Assembly (NCBI RefSeq): GCF_018918145.1
Contig: NZ_JAHLPX010000005.1
Span: forward strand, 310,001 to 374,000
Direction: 5' to 3'
Source: Anaerotignum sp. MSJ-24
GTDB lineage: Bacteria > Bacillota > Clostridia > Lachnospirales > Anaerotignaceae
Length of the DNA stretch: 64,000 nt
In this document: piece by piece, positions 45,023-54,359 of the stretch
How positions within the stretch are numbered: the stretch's first letter is position 1
How the letters are laid out: each line of letters begins with the position of its first letter
Notes under the pieces: generated by a model
Told to the model about the DNA's origin: nothing
What the model saw: only the letters and a program-made list of their open reading frames with translations
Database searches by the model: none
Program-made: the position numbers and the translations under genes

Positions 45023-46366
45023 TTAACCTACAGTTATTTTTCCTTCGGGACGAGTGACTCTTGCTACGTTTTTCTTTTCAGTGAACACAAGAGCAAATGT
45101 TATACTGCCTATTCGACCGCAATACATAAGTATAGCAATTATGATTCTTGAAGGAGCGATAAGCTCTCTTGTTATGCCTGTGGACATTCCTACGGTGCCT
45201 ATTGCGGAAAACACTTCAAAAAGAACATCGCTTATCGGAGCGCTGTTTTGAAGATGGCATATTATAATTGTTCCTATAAGACCGATAAGAAGGTTTACAC
45301 AGACTATTACGCAGGCTTTTTTGACGGTTGCATCGGCAATACGTCTTTTGTAAATGTTGCAGTCGGGTTTGCCTGTTAACGTATTTATAATATAGCATAT
45401 AACAACAGCAGCAGTTGTTGTTTTTATACCTCCGGCAGTAGAACCGGGACTTCCGCCGATGAACATAAGGGCAACCGTAAGAAGCTTACTGCTTGATGTA
45501 AGAGAAGCAGTATCAATGGTATTAAAGCCGGCTGTTCTTGCCGTTACCGAGCTGAAGAGTGATGCAAGAATTTTGTCTTTTGTGCTCATATCGGAAAGCA
45601 GGTTAGGACTTTCAAATATATAGAAAAGGACAGCACAGCCAAAAATCAATATTGCTGTAGTTGTAAGCACTATTTTGGTATGGAGCATATATTTTCTGAA
45701 ATGAAATTTATTTTTTGATAAATCGTCCCATACGATGAAACCAAGACCGCCTATAACAATAAGAGCCATTATTGTTACATTTATCAATATATTGCCGTAG
45801 TCGTTGGTAAATGATGAATATGGAGCTTTGTTACCCATAAGATCGAAGCCGGCGTTGCAGAAGGCCGATATTGAATGAAATACTCCGTAGTATATACCTC
45901 TGATAAGGCCATATTCTTTTACAAAGTGGAATGACAGAACGATAGCACCTATGCCTTCGAATATTACCGTACCTATAAAAATTTTTTTTACAAGCCTGAC
46001 AACACCACCTATGTGTATTGTGTTTACGCTTTCCTTCAAAAGACCTCGCTGTTTAAGGTCGATGTTCTTTTTAAGAAGTATTGAAAAAAGCACGCCGATT
46101 GTTATAAAGCCAAGGCCGCCTACCTGTATCAGTATGATAATAATAAGCTGACCGAAAAGTGACCAATGTGTATAGGTATCAACAACAACAAGGCCTGTAA
46201 CGCATGTGGAACTTGTTGCAGTAAAAAGTGCAGTCAAAAATCCTGCACTGTGTCCACTCCTTGAAGCTATGGGAAGCATAAGAAGAATAGTTCCGATTAA
46301 TATAATTATAAGAAAGCCAAAGGCTATTGTCTGTGCCTGAGTCATTTTATTTAGAAATTTATTCAT
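45023..46366 (-). CDS. ktrB: Potassium uptake membrane subunit (KtrB/TrkH type)
   Basis: A 447-residue membrane protein forming the K+ (or Na+) channel of a Ktr system. Four repeated membrane-pore-membrane units each supply a selectivity-filter glycine: CVTGL, CNAGF, RTAGF and MSTGI. The N-terminus is short. AGAGGA precedes the ATG. A promoter lies about 55 bases upstream, and ktrA follows. The pair is likely a turgor and pH homeostasis system; control by c-di-AMP is typical of the family but not shown. Confidence 0.93.
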   Translation of the reverse strand: MNKFLNKMTQAQTIAFGFLIIILIGTILLMLPIASRSGHSAGFLTALFTATSSTCVTGLVVVDTYTHWSLFGQLIIIILIQVGGLGFITIGVLFSILLKKNIDLKQRGLLKESVNTIHIGGVVRLVKKIFIGTVIFEGIGAIVLSFHFVKEYGLIRGIYYGVFHSISAFCNAGFDLMGNKAPYSSFTNDYGNILINVTIMALIVIGGLGFIVWDDLSKNKFHFRKYMLHTKIVLTTTAILIFGCAVLFYIFESPNLLSDMSTKDKILASLFSSVTARTAGFNTIDTASLTSSSKLLTVALMFIGGSPGSTAGGIKTTTAAVVICYIINTLTGKPDCNIYKRRIADATVKKACVIVCVNLLIGLIGTIIICHLQNSAPISDVLFEVFSAIGTVGMSTGITRELIAPSRIIIAILMYCGRIGSITFALVFTEKKNVARVTRPEGKITVG

Positions 46367-46418
46367 AATAATCCTCTTGAAGTTTGTATATGTTGATGTT
46401 TATATGCCAACACGATAT

Positions 46419-46446
46419 ATTATATAGAAAATTTAATATATATCAA
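46419..46446 (-). promoter_or_regulatory. Promoter for ktrB-ktrA
   Basis: On the minus strand TTGATA (46441-46446), 16 bp, TATAAT (46419-46424). Confidence 0.6.
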
Positions 46447-46567
46447 GTATAAGTTTAGTCTGTAAATATAGAAAGCTTATATACGTAAAATAAACATAAT
46501 TTATTGGGGATAAATGTCCTAAATCGAAAATAATACTTACAAATATTTTAAGATAGATAGGCTTGTA

Positions 46568-46597
46568 TTGATTTTTATGGCCTTGAAAATATATAAT
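46568..46597 (+). promoter_or_regulatory. Promoter for the SLH repeat protein
   Basis: TTGATT (46568-46573), 18 bp, TATAAT (46592-46597), about 55 bases before the ATG. Confidence 0.6.
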
Positions 46598-46651
46598 AGA
46601 AACAAACTTACAAAACGATATATTCATCTGAATATAAGGAGGAAATATAAT

Positions 46652-49045
46652 ATGAAAAAGAATTTTATAGCACTGGCTATGGCGGCTGTGTGTTTTGCGG
46701 GAACAGCAAGCGTTCCGGCTTTTGCTGCTTCAAAATTTGCGGATATAAATGATGTTCCGTGGTCGGGAGCAGAACAGTATATCAATCAGGCTGCGGATCT
46801 TGGACTTATGGCAGGATATACAGAAAACGGGAAATTGCTTTGTAAGGCAAGAAATAACGTAACATACTGCGAGGCTGTTCAGCTTATGTATTCCATTATG
46901 ACAGCAAACGATACTTCACAGAAGGTAGACAGTATGACTGTTTCGAGATGGATGCAGACAATGCAGAGTGCAAACATTCCTTCATGGGCATATGAGGCTG
47001 TTGCATACGGTCTTGAAAATTCAATACTTACAACAAATGATATTTCTATATTTGTAAGAAACGGAAAACAGGGCAATGCGAGAAGAGAGGACGTAGGAGT
47101 TATATTCGGAAAGGCTCTTGCAAAGAAATATACTCTTACTGCAAATCCTGTACTTACATATAACGATAAGGATAAGGTAGCTTCAACATCTGTTACATAT
47201 CTTGAGCTTCTTAACAGACTTAACTTAATGGTAGGTGACAGTAGCAACAACTTTAATCCTAAAGCAAATATCAACCGTGCAGAAATGGCTGTTCTTTCAA
47301 CAAAGACATATAATAAGCTTAAGGAAAACGGTTCAACGGTCGTTGTGCCTCCGGTAAGTACAAGAGAGCAGTTTACAGGTATCGTAAGCAAGGTTGATGC
47401 AAACGGCAGCTCAGCAGACGTAACTGTTACGGTTGATAAAAAGGACAAGACAATAAAGGTTGATTCTTCTACTGTTATATTAAAGAACAACGAATATGTA
47501 AACGCATCAAAAATAAGTGAAGGTGATACGGTAGTTGCTGTTGTGGAAAATAATAAGGTTACATTCCTTACTATCCTTTATTCAACAGGAAAGGATACTT
47601 CAACAAAGGATGAAATCAAAGGTGACGTTAAGTCAATAACAACAAAGAAAATTTCTATTGAGCAGAACGGAAAGTCAACGTCATATACATTGGATAAGAG
47701 ATATGAGGATGTTGTTGTTAAGCTTGACGGAAGCAGCTCGGATGTAGATGAGCTTATCAAGCTTTACAAAGATGGATATACAATCAATGCAAAGATAACA
47801 TTGGACAAGAGTGATTATGTTACAAGAATAGATGCAACAAAATCAAAACCTCTCACAGGTGAGATTACATCACTTTCTAAAACAAAGATTACTATCGAGG
47901 CAAATAAGAATGAATATTCTTATAACCTTCCCGATGATACAGATGATATTAAAGTAACACTTGACGGTTCATCATCAACATACAGCAAGCTTAAATCTGC
48001 TGTATCGGATACAACATGCACAGCAACAATAACTCTTAACAGTGATAATGAGGTTTCTAAAATAGTTGCTAAGAAAAAAGCATCTTCAACTTCAAGCACA
48101 GTCAGCGGTGAGCTTGTATCAATAAGTAAGTCTACAATCAAAATAAAGAAATCCGATGACAGCAAAAAGACATACGATCTTGATGATGATGTTACGGTAA
48201 CGATAGACGGCTCTTCTTCTAAGCTTTCAACTCTTATATCAAGAGTAGATGATGATAAGGAATATGATGTTAAGCTTACAATATCAAAGAATGATAAAGT
48301 TACTAAGATAGCAGCAACACTTTCTAAAGGAACAAGCACAGCCGGCACAACGGGTACATTAGTTGATGCAGACTATTCTGATGGAATCAAAATTAAATCA
48401 GGCTCAAGTACAAAATGGTATGAATGGGCGACTGCCGGATATGAAATTAAGCTTAACGGAAGTTATTCAAACATTGATAAGCTTCTTGATAAGAAAAAAT
48501 CAGCAACAGTAACTGTTAAGCTTACACTCAACGGAGCCGACAGAGTTACTTATGTAGAAGCAACAACAAAGGATGGAACAAAAAAAGATGAGCTTGAAGG
48601 ACAGATTACATCGCTTTCATCTTCAAAGATAACGATAAAGACTGACAGCGGTTCAAAGAAAACTTATACTATTTCAGATGAAGTTTCTGTATCGGTTGAC
48701 GGTGATATCAAATCAATAAAAAAACTTAAAAATTTAATGGATGATGATGATTACACAGCTAAGCTTACACTTAATTCAGATGATGAAGTTAAGAGAATCG
48801 TCGCTTCTAGCTCTATGGAATCAAGAACCGGAAAGCTTGTATCCGTTGATAAAGATAAAATTAAGCTTACTATCGGTTCAACAACATATAGCTATGATAT
48901 ATCATCCGGAGCAAAGGTAAAGGTAGACGGAGATGATATGGAACTTTCTAAATTTATAAACATTTATGTAATGAAGGATTATACTGTTACAATCACAAGA
49001 AATGCAGAAGGCAAGGCAACAAAGATTGTAGCAACATCAAAATAA
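46652..49045 (+). CDS. SLH-domain surface protein with seven tandem repeats
   Basis: A 797-residue exported protein. The signal peptide is cut after PAFA (residue 25). Three S-layer homology motifs (about 28-85, 92-158, 165-225) would bind the pyruvylated secondary cell wall polymer. Residues 241-797 form seven diverged repeats of about 75 residues, starting near 241, 323, 402, 485, 567, 649 and 726, each with G-x-[IV]-x-S-[IL]-[ST] at its head, a KITI/SY beta pair, a V-x-[LVI]-D-G turn and a closing T-[LI]-N/K-x-x-D-x-V-x-x-I-x-A. AAGGAGG precedes the ATG. The repeats look like a rigid beta stalk. Confidence 0.88.
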   Translation: MKKNFIALAMAAVCFAGTASVPAFAASKFADINDVPWSGAEQYINQAADLGLMAGYTENGKLLCKARNNVTYCEAVQLMYSIMTANDTSQKVDSMTVSRWMQTMQSANIPSWAYEAVAYGLENSILTTNDISIFVRNGKQGNARREDVGVIFGKALAKKYTLTANPVLTYNDKDKVASTSVTYLELLNRLNLMVGDSSNNFNPKANINRAEMAVLSTKTYNKLKENGSTVVVPPVSTREQFTGIVSKVDANGSSADVTVTVDKKDKTIKVDSSTVILKNNEYVNASKISEGDTVVAVVENNKVTFLTILYSTGKDTSTKDEIKGDVKSITTKKISIEQNGKSTSYTLDKRYEDVVVKLDGSSSDVDELIKLYKDGYTINAKITLDKSDYVTRIDATKSKPLTGEITSLSKTKITIEANKNEYSYNLPDDTDDIKVTLDGSSSTYSKLKSAVSDTTCTATITLNSDNEVSKIVAKKKASSTSSTVSGELVSISKSTIKIKKSDDSKKTYDLDDDVTVTIDGSSSKLSTLISRVDDDKEYDVKLTISKNDKVTKIAATLSKGTSTAGTTGTLVDADYSDGIKIKSGSSTKWYEWATAGYEIKLNGSYSNIDKLLDKKKSATVTVKLTLNGADRVTYVEATTKDGTKKDELEGQITSLSSSKITIKTDSGSKKTYTISDEVSVSVDGDIKSIKKLKNLMDDDDYTAKLTLNSDDEVKRIVASSSMESRTGKLVSVDKDKIKLTIGSTTYSYDISSGAKVKVDGDDMELSKFINIYVMKDYTVTITRNAEGKATKIVATSK

Positions 49046-49057
49046 GCTAAACAATAA

Positions 49058-49098
49058 AAACGCCATTCGGTTTAATCACCGAATGGCGTTTATTATAT
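49058..49098. terminator. Bidirectional terminator
   Basis: A 14-bp perfect repeat (49058-49071 and 49078-49091), loop TTAATC, A- and T-rich flanks; serves the SLH gene and the convergent nitroreductase gene. Confidence 0.9.
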
Positions 49099-49101
49099 AT
49101 A

Positions 49102-49611
49102 TTAATATTTTTCGTAATGAACACGGTCTGCTTTGAATCTGTCATCAAAATCTTTTTCCTTTGTAGGATATCCGAAAGCAATCATATTGAAAGGAATTAT
49201 ATTTTCGGGAAGATTGAATAAATCTCTTATGTAAGCAACACGATCTTCGATAGGAGCTATTGCCATCCATGTAGCACCGAGTCCGAGCTCAACTGCTTCA
49301 AGAAGCATATTTTCGGAAGCGGCTGAAAGATCCTGCTGCCAAAGGCTGTCGATAGCAAAATAGTTTTTGTTGGCAAGAACGAGTATTGCAAGAGTTCCGT
49401 TTTTCATTGCCATTGCATAATCGTGAGCATGAGAAAGCTTTTCAAGTGTATCCTTGTCTTCTACAACAATGAATTCCCAAGGCTGCTCGTTTACAGCGGA
49501 AGGAGCCTGCATAGCTGCTCTTAAAAGAAGATCGATTTTTTCTTTTTCGACCGGTTTATCCTCAAATTTTCTGATACTGCGTCTTTTGTTGATTGCGTCA
49601 ATTACGTTCAT
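49102..49611 (-). CDS. Nitroreductase-family FMN oxidoreductase
   Basis: A 169-residue FMN-dependent nitroreductase-like enzyme, likely a homodimer. The family start is MNVIDAINKRRSIRKF (FMN phosphate contact by the RRSIR basic patch), followed by MQAPSAVNEQPWEFIVV near residue 37 and GLGATWMAIAP near 115. Electron donor NAD(P)H and acceptor unknown. ATG 49611 follows GGAGG ten bases upstream; a longer in-frame reading to 49740 is rejected because it lacks a site and has no family match. Confidence 0.9.
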   Translation of the reverse strand: MNVIDAINKRRSIRKFEDKPVEKEKIDLLLRAAMQAPSAVNEQPWEFIVVEDKDTLEKLSHAHDYAMAMKNGTLAILVLANKNYFAIDSLWQQDLSAASENMLLEAVELGLGATWMAIAPIEDRVAYIRDLFNLPENIIPFNMIAFGYPTKEKDFDDRFKADRVHYEKY

Positions 49612-49974
49612 TGAAATTCTGCCTCCTGATATGTGATGTAATAATAGATTAAATAATGATACTCTTTTTTTAAAAAGTGTCAATAAATCAAAAATGTTTT
49701 TGTAAAAATGCACAAATAGACCTTGTAAAGAATGTAGCATATTACAAAATGTTAAAAATACTATTGACTTTTGGTTAAATATATGTTTAATTAAAGTGCC
49801 ATCTACTTTTAGGACATTGGTTCTAAAGGCAAGCAGTTATAATAAATATTTTCGTATTAAAACGGATACCGGCTGTCGGGTTTGATTTTAACAAATACGG
49901 AATATGGCTTATGGCTGTTTTCAGTAAAAGATATTTTAACATTAAAAATTTTATTAACTGGAAGGAGAAAGAAA
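49612..49974 (+). other. 363-bp intergenic region before the peptide importer
   Basis: AT-rich, no gene seen. It contains a plus-strand promoter (49764-49792), the nitroreductase ribosome site at its left edge, and a possible second TATAAT near 49838-49843 with a poorly spaced TTGGTT. The importer gene's ribosome site GGAAGGAG is at the right edge. Confidence 0.55.
49764..49792 (+). promoter_or_regulatory. Candidate promoter for the peptide importer operon
   Basis: TTGACT (49764-49769), 17 bp, TTAATT (49787-49792). Confidence 0.45.
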
Positions 49975-51504
49975 ATGTTAAAGAAAGTATTGGCAGTACT
50001 TATGTCCGCTACATTTGTATTGGGCGTGGCAGGCTGCGGAAGTTCTAAAACTTCAGACGAAAAAACAACAGAAACAGAAAACACAGGGGACTCAACAAAG
50101 GATACACTTACAATAGCGTATACAACAGATCCCGAAGGCTTTGATCCTCAGAGAACGGCAGCAATCTCTACACTTGAGGTAACAAGCAACATTTATGACA
50201 CACTTATAACATGTGATGCAGACTGGAACATAATTCCCGACCTTGCAAAGGACTGGACAATTTCAGATGACGGCAAAGAGATTACATTCAATCTTAACGA
50301 AGGCGTTCTTTTCCATAACGGAAGAGAAATGACAGCCGATGACGTTAAATACTCATTCGAACGTCTTCAGGACGCAGAAAGCCCTAAGGCTAAGATGTAT
50401 GCAAACATTATAGGAATTGACGTAATCGATCCCTATACAATTAAATTTACAACAGAAAAGCTTGACGTTGATCTTCTCGATTCATTTGCTTATCCCTGGA
50501 CAGCAATCGTTCCTGAAGAAGCAGCAGACAATCTTAAAACAGAGCCTGTCGGAACAGGAGCTTATAAGTTTGTTCAGTGGACTCCTCAGGAATCAATTAC
50601 ACTTGTAAGAAATGATGATTATTTCGGAGAAAAGGCTAATATTGAAAATGTTCAGTATAAGCTTATTCCTGATATGACATCACAGCTTGCGGCTTTAATG
50701 GTAGGCGATGTTGATATAACAGAGGTTACAGCAGACCAGATTGATGTACTTAACAATACAGACGGAGTTAAAGGATTTTCAAAGCCTCAGAACTCAATTC
50801 AGATTCTTGCACTTAACCAGGAAAATGAATATCTTTCAAATGAAAAGGTTAGACAGGCTATTGCAATGGCAATAGATAAAGATGAAATTATAAACACAGT
50901 AGTTTGGGGTAACGGAACAAAGATCGGTTCACATCTTCCCGTATCATCACCTTACTATGTTGATACAACAGATGTAATGCCTTACAATGTTGAAAAGGCT
51001 AAGGCTCTTCTTGCAGAGGCAGGCTATCCTGATGGAATTACATTAAGCCTTAAATTACCTAAAACATATCAGACACACGTTGACACAGGTACAATCATTG
51101 CTGACCAGCTCAGCAAAATAGGTGTTAAATGCAACATTGAAATAATCGAATGGGCTACATGGATGAGCGATGTATACACAGACCACAAGTACGATATGAC
51201 TGTTGTTGCACATTCAGGCAGACTTGATCCTTATAACTTCCTTTCAAGATATAAATCAACAAGCGGTGACTATATCAGCCTTCTTTCAGGTGATGTAGAC
51301 GATCTTCTTGATGAAGCTGTTCAGGAGCAGGATGAAGCAAAGCGTAAGGAAATATATGCTGAAATCCAGAAGATTCTTGCAGAAGAGGTTCCCTGCGTAT
51401 ATATCCAGTCACTTTCAAAATTCTATGGCCTCAATGACAAGGTTGAGAACTTTGAAATCTATCCTATTGATATGTTGAATCTTAAGGCAGTCAGCTTCAG
51501 CTGA
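49975..51504 (+). CDS. Oligopeptide/dipeptide ABC transporter substrate-binding lipoprotein
   Basis: A 509-residue extracellular solute-binding lipoprotein of family 5 (OppA/DppA). The signal peptide ends in GVAGC, placing the lipid-modified Cys near residue 20. The SBP-5 fold is marked by ITFNLNEGVLFHNGREMTADDVKYSFERL and NEKVRQAIAMAIDKD. AAGGAGA precedes ATG 49975; upstream in-frame readings are rejected. Codon use is highly biased. A hairpin between it and the permease gene would keep this protein in excess over the membrane parts. Confidence 0.94.
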   Translation: MLKKVLAVLMSATFVLGVAGCGSSKTSDEKTTETENTGDSTKDTLTIAYTTDPEGFDPQRTAAISTLEVTSNIYDTLITCDADWNIIPDLAKDWTISDDGKEITFNLNEGVLFHNGREMTADDVKYSFERLQDAESPKAKMYANIIGIDVIDPYTIKFTTEKLDVDLLDSFAYPWTAIVPEEAADNLKTEPVGTGAYKFVQWTPQESITLVRNDDYFGEKANIENVQYKLIPDMTSQLAALMVGDVDITEVTADQIDVLNNTDGVKGFSKPQNSIQILALNQENEYLSNEKVRQAIAMAIDKDEIINTVVWGNGTKIGSHLPVSSPYYVDTTDVMPYNVEKAKALLAEAGYPDGITLSLKLPKTYQTHVDTGTIIADQLSKIGVKCNIEIIEWATWMSDVYTDHKYDMTVVAHSGRLDPYNFLSRYKSTSGDYISLLSGDVDDLLDEAVQEQDEAKRKEIYAEIQKILAEEVPCVYIQSLSKFYGLNDKVENFEIYPIDMLNLKAVSFS

Positions 51505-51520
51505 GTATAAATAATATTTC

Positions 51521-51558
51521 GGGAGCGGATAATGAGCGTTATCCGTTCCCTCTTATTT
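51521..51558 (+). terminator. Attenuator hairpin after the SBP gene
   Basis: GGGAGCGGATAA (51521-51532) pairs with TTATCCGTTCCC (51539-51550), then TCTTATTTT; likely partial termination within the operon. Confidence 0.75.
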
Positions 51559-51576
51559 TAAAAAGGGTGAAGTGAT

Positions 51577-52533
51577 ATGCAGAATTATATAATTAAAAGA
51601 ATTTGGAGCGCACTTGTAGTAATTTTCGTGGTGTCGTTTATTACTTATTTTGTGCTTATGCTTATTCCGGGAGATGCCGCACAGCTTATACTCGGAACAG
51701 ATGCAAGCCCTGATAAGCTTGCAGAGCTCAGAAATGCAATGGGACTCGACAGACCATGGATTGTACAGTATCTTGAATGGCTCGGAGGCCTTTTAAGACT
51801 TGATTTCGGTAAATCATATTTATACAGTACAAGCGTACTCGGACTTATAATAGACAGACTTCCTGTAACTGCTTCGGTTGCAGTTCTTTCTATTTTAATC
51901 GCAATGGTTGTGTCAATACTTCTCGGAACGGTTTCCGCAATAAAAAGAAATACAGCTATTGATTATTTTTCAAGAAGTGTAATGCAGATTGGCTCGGCTA
52001 TACCTACGTTCTGGATAGGTATGCTTTTCATAATTTTCTTCGGGCTGAAGCTTAAGTGGTTTCCTATTTCGGATTATTCACCGTTAAGCGACGGTCTTTT
52101 TGTGCATCTCAGAAGTCTGGCAATGCCTTGTACGGTTCTTGCAATAGGCGAGACAGGAATGATGCTCCGTTCAATAAGAACGAGTATGATTGATACACTG
52201 GATCAGGATTATATGGATATGGCAAGAGTTAAAGGACTTAAGAACAAAACAATATACTTTAAATATGCAATAAGAAGTGCAATGATTGCACCTATAAATG
52301 TAATAGGTATGCAGTTTGCAAAGCTTATGGGCGGTACGGTAGTTGTGGAATCTGTATTTTCACTGCCGGGACTCGGAAGACTTCTGCTTATTGCGGTTGA
52401 GCAGAGAGATGTTGTCCTTTTACAGGGTATAGTTATGTTCATAACAGCTGTTGTTGTGTTTACATCGCTTGTGGTTGACCTTATAGTCATGCTTCTCAAT
52501 CCTAAAATAAGAATAAGGACAAGAGGTGAATGA
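51577..52533 (+). CDS. Peptide ABC transporter permease (OppB/DppB type)
   Basis: A 318-residue inner-membrane permease of the binding-protein-dependent type. Six helices are expected; the family N-terminus IIKRIWSALVVIFVVSFITYF and the EAA-loop region DYMDMARVKGLKNKTIYFKY (near residue 210) that docks with the ATPases are visible, ending in a LLNPKIR tail. AGGGTGAAG precedes the ATG. It overlaps the reading of the next permease gene closely (four bases between stop and ATG). Confidence 0.93.
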   Translation: MQNYIIKRIWSALVVIFVVSFITYFVLMLIPGDAAQLILGTDASPDKLAELRNAMGLDRPWIVQYLEWLGGLLRLDFGKSYLYSTSVLGLIIDRLPVTASVAVLSILIAMVVSILLGTVSAIKRNTAIDYFSRSVMQIGSAIPTFWIGMLFIIFFGLKLKWFPISDYSPLSDGLFVHLRSLAMPCTVLAIGETGMMLRSIRTSMIDTLDQDYMDMARVKGLKNKTIYFKYAIRSAMIAPINVIGMQFAKLMGGTVVVESVFSLPGLGRLLLIAVEQRDVVLLQGIVMFITAVVVFTSLVVDLIVMLLNPKIRIRTRGE

Positions 52534-52537
52534 TGCT

Positions 52538-53386
52538 ATGAAAAAAAGTATGAATAAATCAAGAAAAAAATGGAACGTGAGTCTTGCTATTGGCACTGTA
52601 CTTATATTGGCGGTTGTGATTGTGTGCATAGTATCGTTTATATATATGCCGCATGATCCCATTGAAATGAATACCACCTTAAATTTCCTCAGACCGGGAG
52701 CGAATGAATCTTATATACTCGGAACGGACAATTTCGGAAGGGATATACTTAGCCGAATAATGATGGGCTCAAGAACGGTATTGCTTGTCGGAGTTGTTTC
52801 AACGGCTTTCGGTGCCGTTATCGGAATAATTCTCGGCGGCTTTGCGGCAATGAGCAAAAATATCGTTTCTTCAATAATAATGAGATTTGTTGACGGTATG
52901 ATGGCTTTTCCCGGAATACTTCTTGCCATGATGCTTGTGCTTGTTGTCGGCAGAGGAGAAAAAGGTTCAATAGTGGCAATAGCAATGTTTATTGTTCCTA
53001 CTTTTGCAAGACTTGTATATTCAATGGTGCTTGATACGGAAAGCATGCTGTTTGTTAAGGCGGCAAAAAGCTACGGAATAACAAAAAGAAGATTGTTCAA
53101 AAAACATTATATTCCGCTTATGGCAACACGACTTATTACACAGTTCAGCTCAAGCATAGCCCATGCGATTATGGTTGAAACATCACTTTCCTTCCTTGGT
53201 CTTGGTATACAGGCACCTAATGCAAGCTGGGGACTTATGCTGAACGAATCAAGAAAATATTTCCTCACTTATCCTTATCTTGCGGTTGCTCCAGGTATAG
53301 CAATCGTGTTTACGGTACTTGGATTTAATTTATTCGGAGACGGTTTAAATGAGCTCCTTGAAAACGGCAAAGGAGGAAAACGATGA
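52538..53386 (+). CDS. Peptide ABC transporter permease (OppC/DppC type)
   Basis: A 282-residue permease partner of the preceding gene. The OppC signature LGTDNFGRDILSRIMMGSRTVL lies near residue 62, and the EAA loop LFVKAAKSYGITKRRLFKKH near 168. ATG 52538 follows GAGGTGA; a GTG at 52526 overlaps the previous gene and is less likely. Its last bases overlap the next gene (ATGA), indicating coupling to the ATPase. Confidence 0.93.
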   Translation: MKKSMNKSRKKWNVSLAIGTVLILAVVIVCIVSFIYMPHDPIEMNTTLNFLRPGANESYILGTDNFGRDILSRIMMGSRTVLLVGVVSTAFGAVIGIILGGFAAMSKNIVSSIIMRFVDGMMAFPGILLAMMLVLVVGRGEKGSIVAIAMFIVPTFARLVYSMVLDTESMLFVKAAKSYGITKRRLFKKHYIPLMATRLITQFSSSIAHAIMVETSLSFLGLGIQAPNASWGLMLNESRKYFLTYPYLAVAPGIAIVFTVLGFNLFGDGLNELLENGKGGKR

Positions 53387-54357
53387 ACGGTTCGGAAAGT
53401 ATTGTTGAAGTTAAAAATCTTACTATAACAGACAGCGCAACGGACAGGGTTATTGCAAGCAATATATCATTTGAGCTTAAAAAAGGCGAAATACTGGGAT
53501 TTGTTGGCGAATCCGGCTCAGGAAAGACACTGTCCATGAAAACTGTCGTAAATCTTTTGCCGAGCAATCTTGCTGCAAAAAGCGATAAATTTATTGTGCT
53601 CGGAAACGATTATAACGAAATTTCGGAAAATGCAAAAAAGGCTTTGATAGGCAAAAATATAGGACTTGTTCCGCAGAATACCGTATTCTATCTTCACCCT
53701 ATGTTTAAGATAAAAAATCAGATTGCCGATGGATATATGCTTTATAACAAAAAGAAAAAGTCGGAAGGCATAGAAAGAGCTAAGGAAAAGCTGAGAATAG
53801 TCGGCTTCAAAGATCCCGACAGAATACTCGAGTCATATCCTTGGCAGCTTTCCGGCGGTATGCGACAGAGAGTAAACATTGCACTTGCTCTTATGAACGA
53901 TCCGCAGATAATAATTGCAGACGAACCGACAACGGCACTTGACAGCACTCTTCAGGCACAGGTGCTCGATTTGTTTAAAAGCATAAACGAAAAAACCGGC
54001 GTTTCGATAGTTATAATATCCCATGACCTCGGAGTTATAAGAAAATACTGTCACAGAATAGCGGTTATGTATGCAGGACAAATTCTTGAATCTGCTCCTG
54101 CCGATGAAATTTTCGAAAATGCAAGACACCCTTATACAAAGGCACTTATAAGGGTTATTCCGTCACTTAATATTAAAAAAGACGAAAGACTTATGGAAAT
54201 ACCGGGCTTTGTTCCTGAAAAGAATAGGGAACGCAAGGAGTGCATTTTTAAAAAGAGATGCTCAGAAGCAGATGAAAGATGTAACGGAGATGTTAAAGAA
54301 GGCATAGAAGGCTTGCACTATTGCAAATGCAGCAAATACTGCGGCGGTGAGGTGTGA
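53383..54357 (+). CDS. Peptide ABC transporter ATPase (OppD/DppD type)
   Basis: A 324-residue ABC ATPase. Walker A GESGSGKT (near residue 40), signature LSGGMRQR (near 155) and Walker B IIADEPTTALD (near 175) are present, and the C-terminal extension has the CxxxxRC oligopeptide-family cysteine cluster (KECIFKKRCSEADERC), which in relatives binds a [4Fe-4S] or structural site. It is flanked by its permease and its partner ATPase, both in frame-coupled positions. Confidence 0.95.
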   Translation: MNGSESIVEVKNLTITDSATDRVIASNISFELKKGEILGFVGESGSGKTLSMKTVVNLLPSNLAAKSDKFIVLGNDYNEISENAKKALIGKNIGLVPQNTVFYLHPMFKIKNQIADGYMLYNKKKKSEGIERAKEKLRIVGFKDPDRILESYPWQLSGGMRQRVNIALALMNDPQIIIADEPTTALDSTLQAQVLDLFKSINEKTGVSIVIISHDLGVIRKYCHRIAVMYAGQILESAPADEIFENARHPYTKALIRVIPSLNIKKDERLMEIPGFVPEKNRERKECIFKKRCSEADERCNGDVKEGIEGLHYCKCSKYCGGEV

Positions 54358-54359
54358 TT

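Noticed and set aside
46433-46627. A 64-codon minus-strand frame upstream of the SLH gene
   Set aside because: Low-complexity sequence overlapping two promoters, with no ribosome site.
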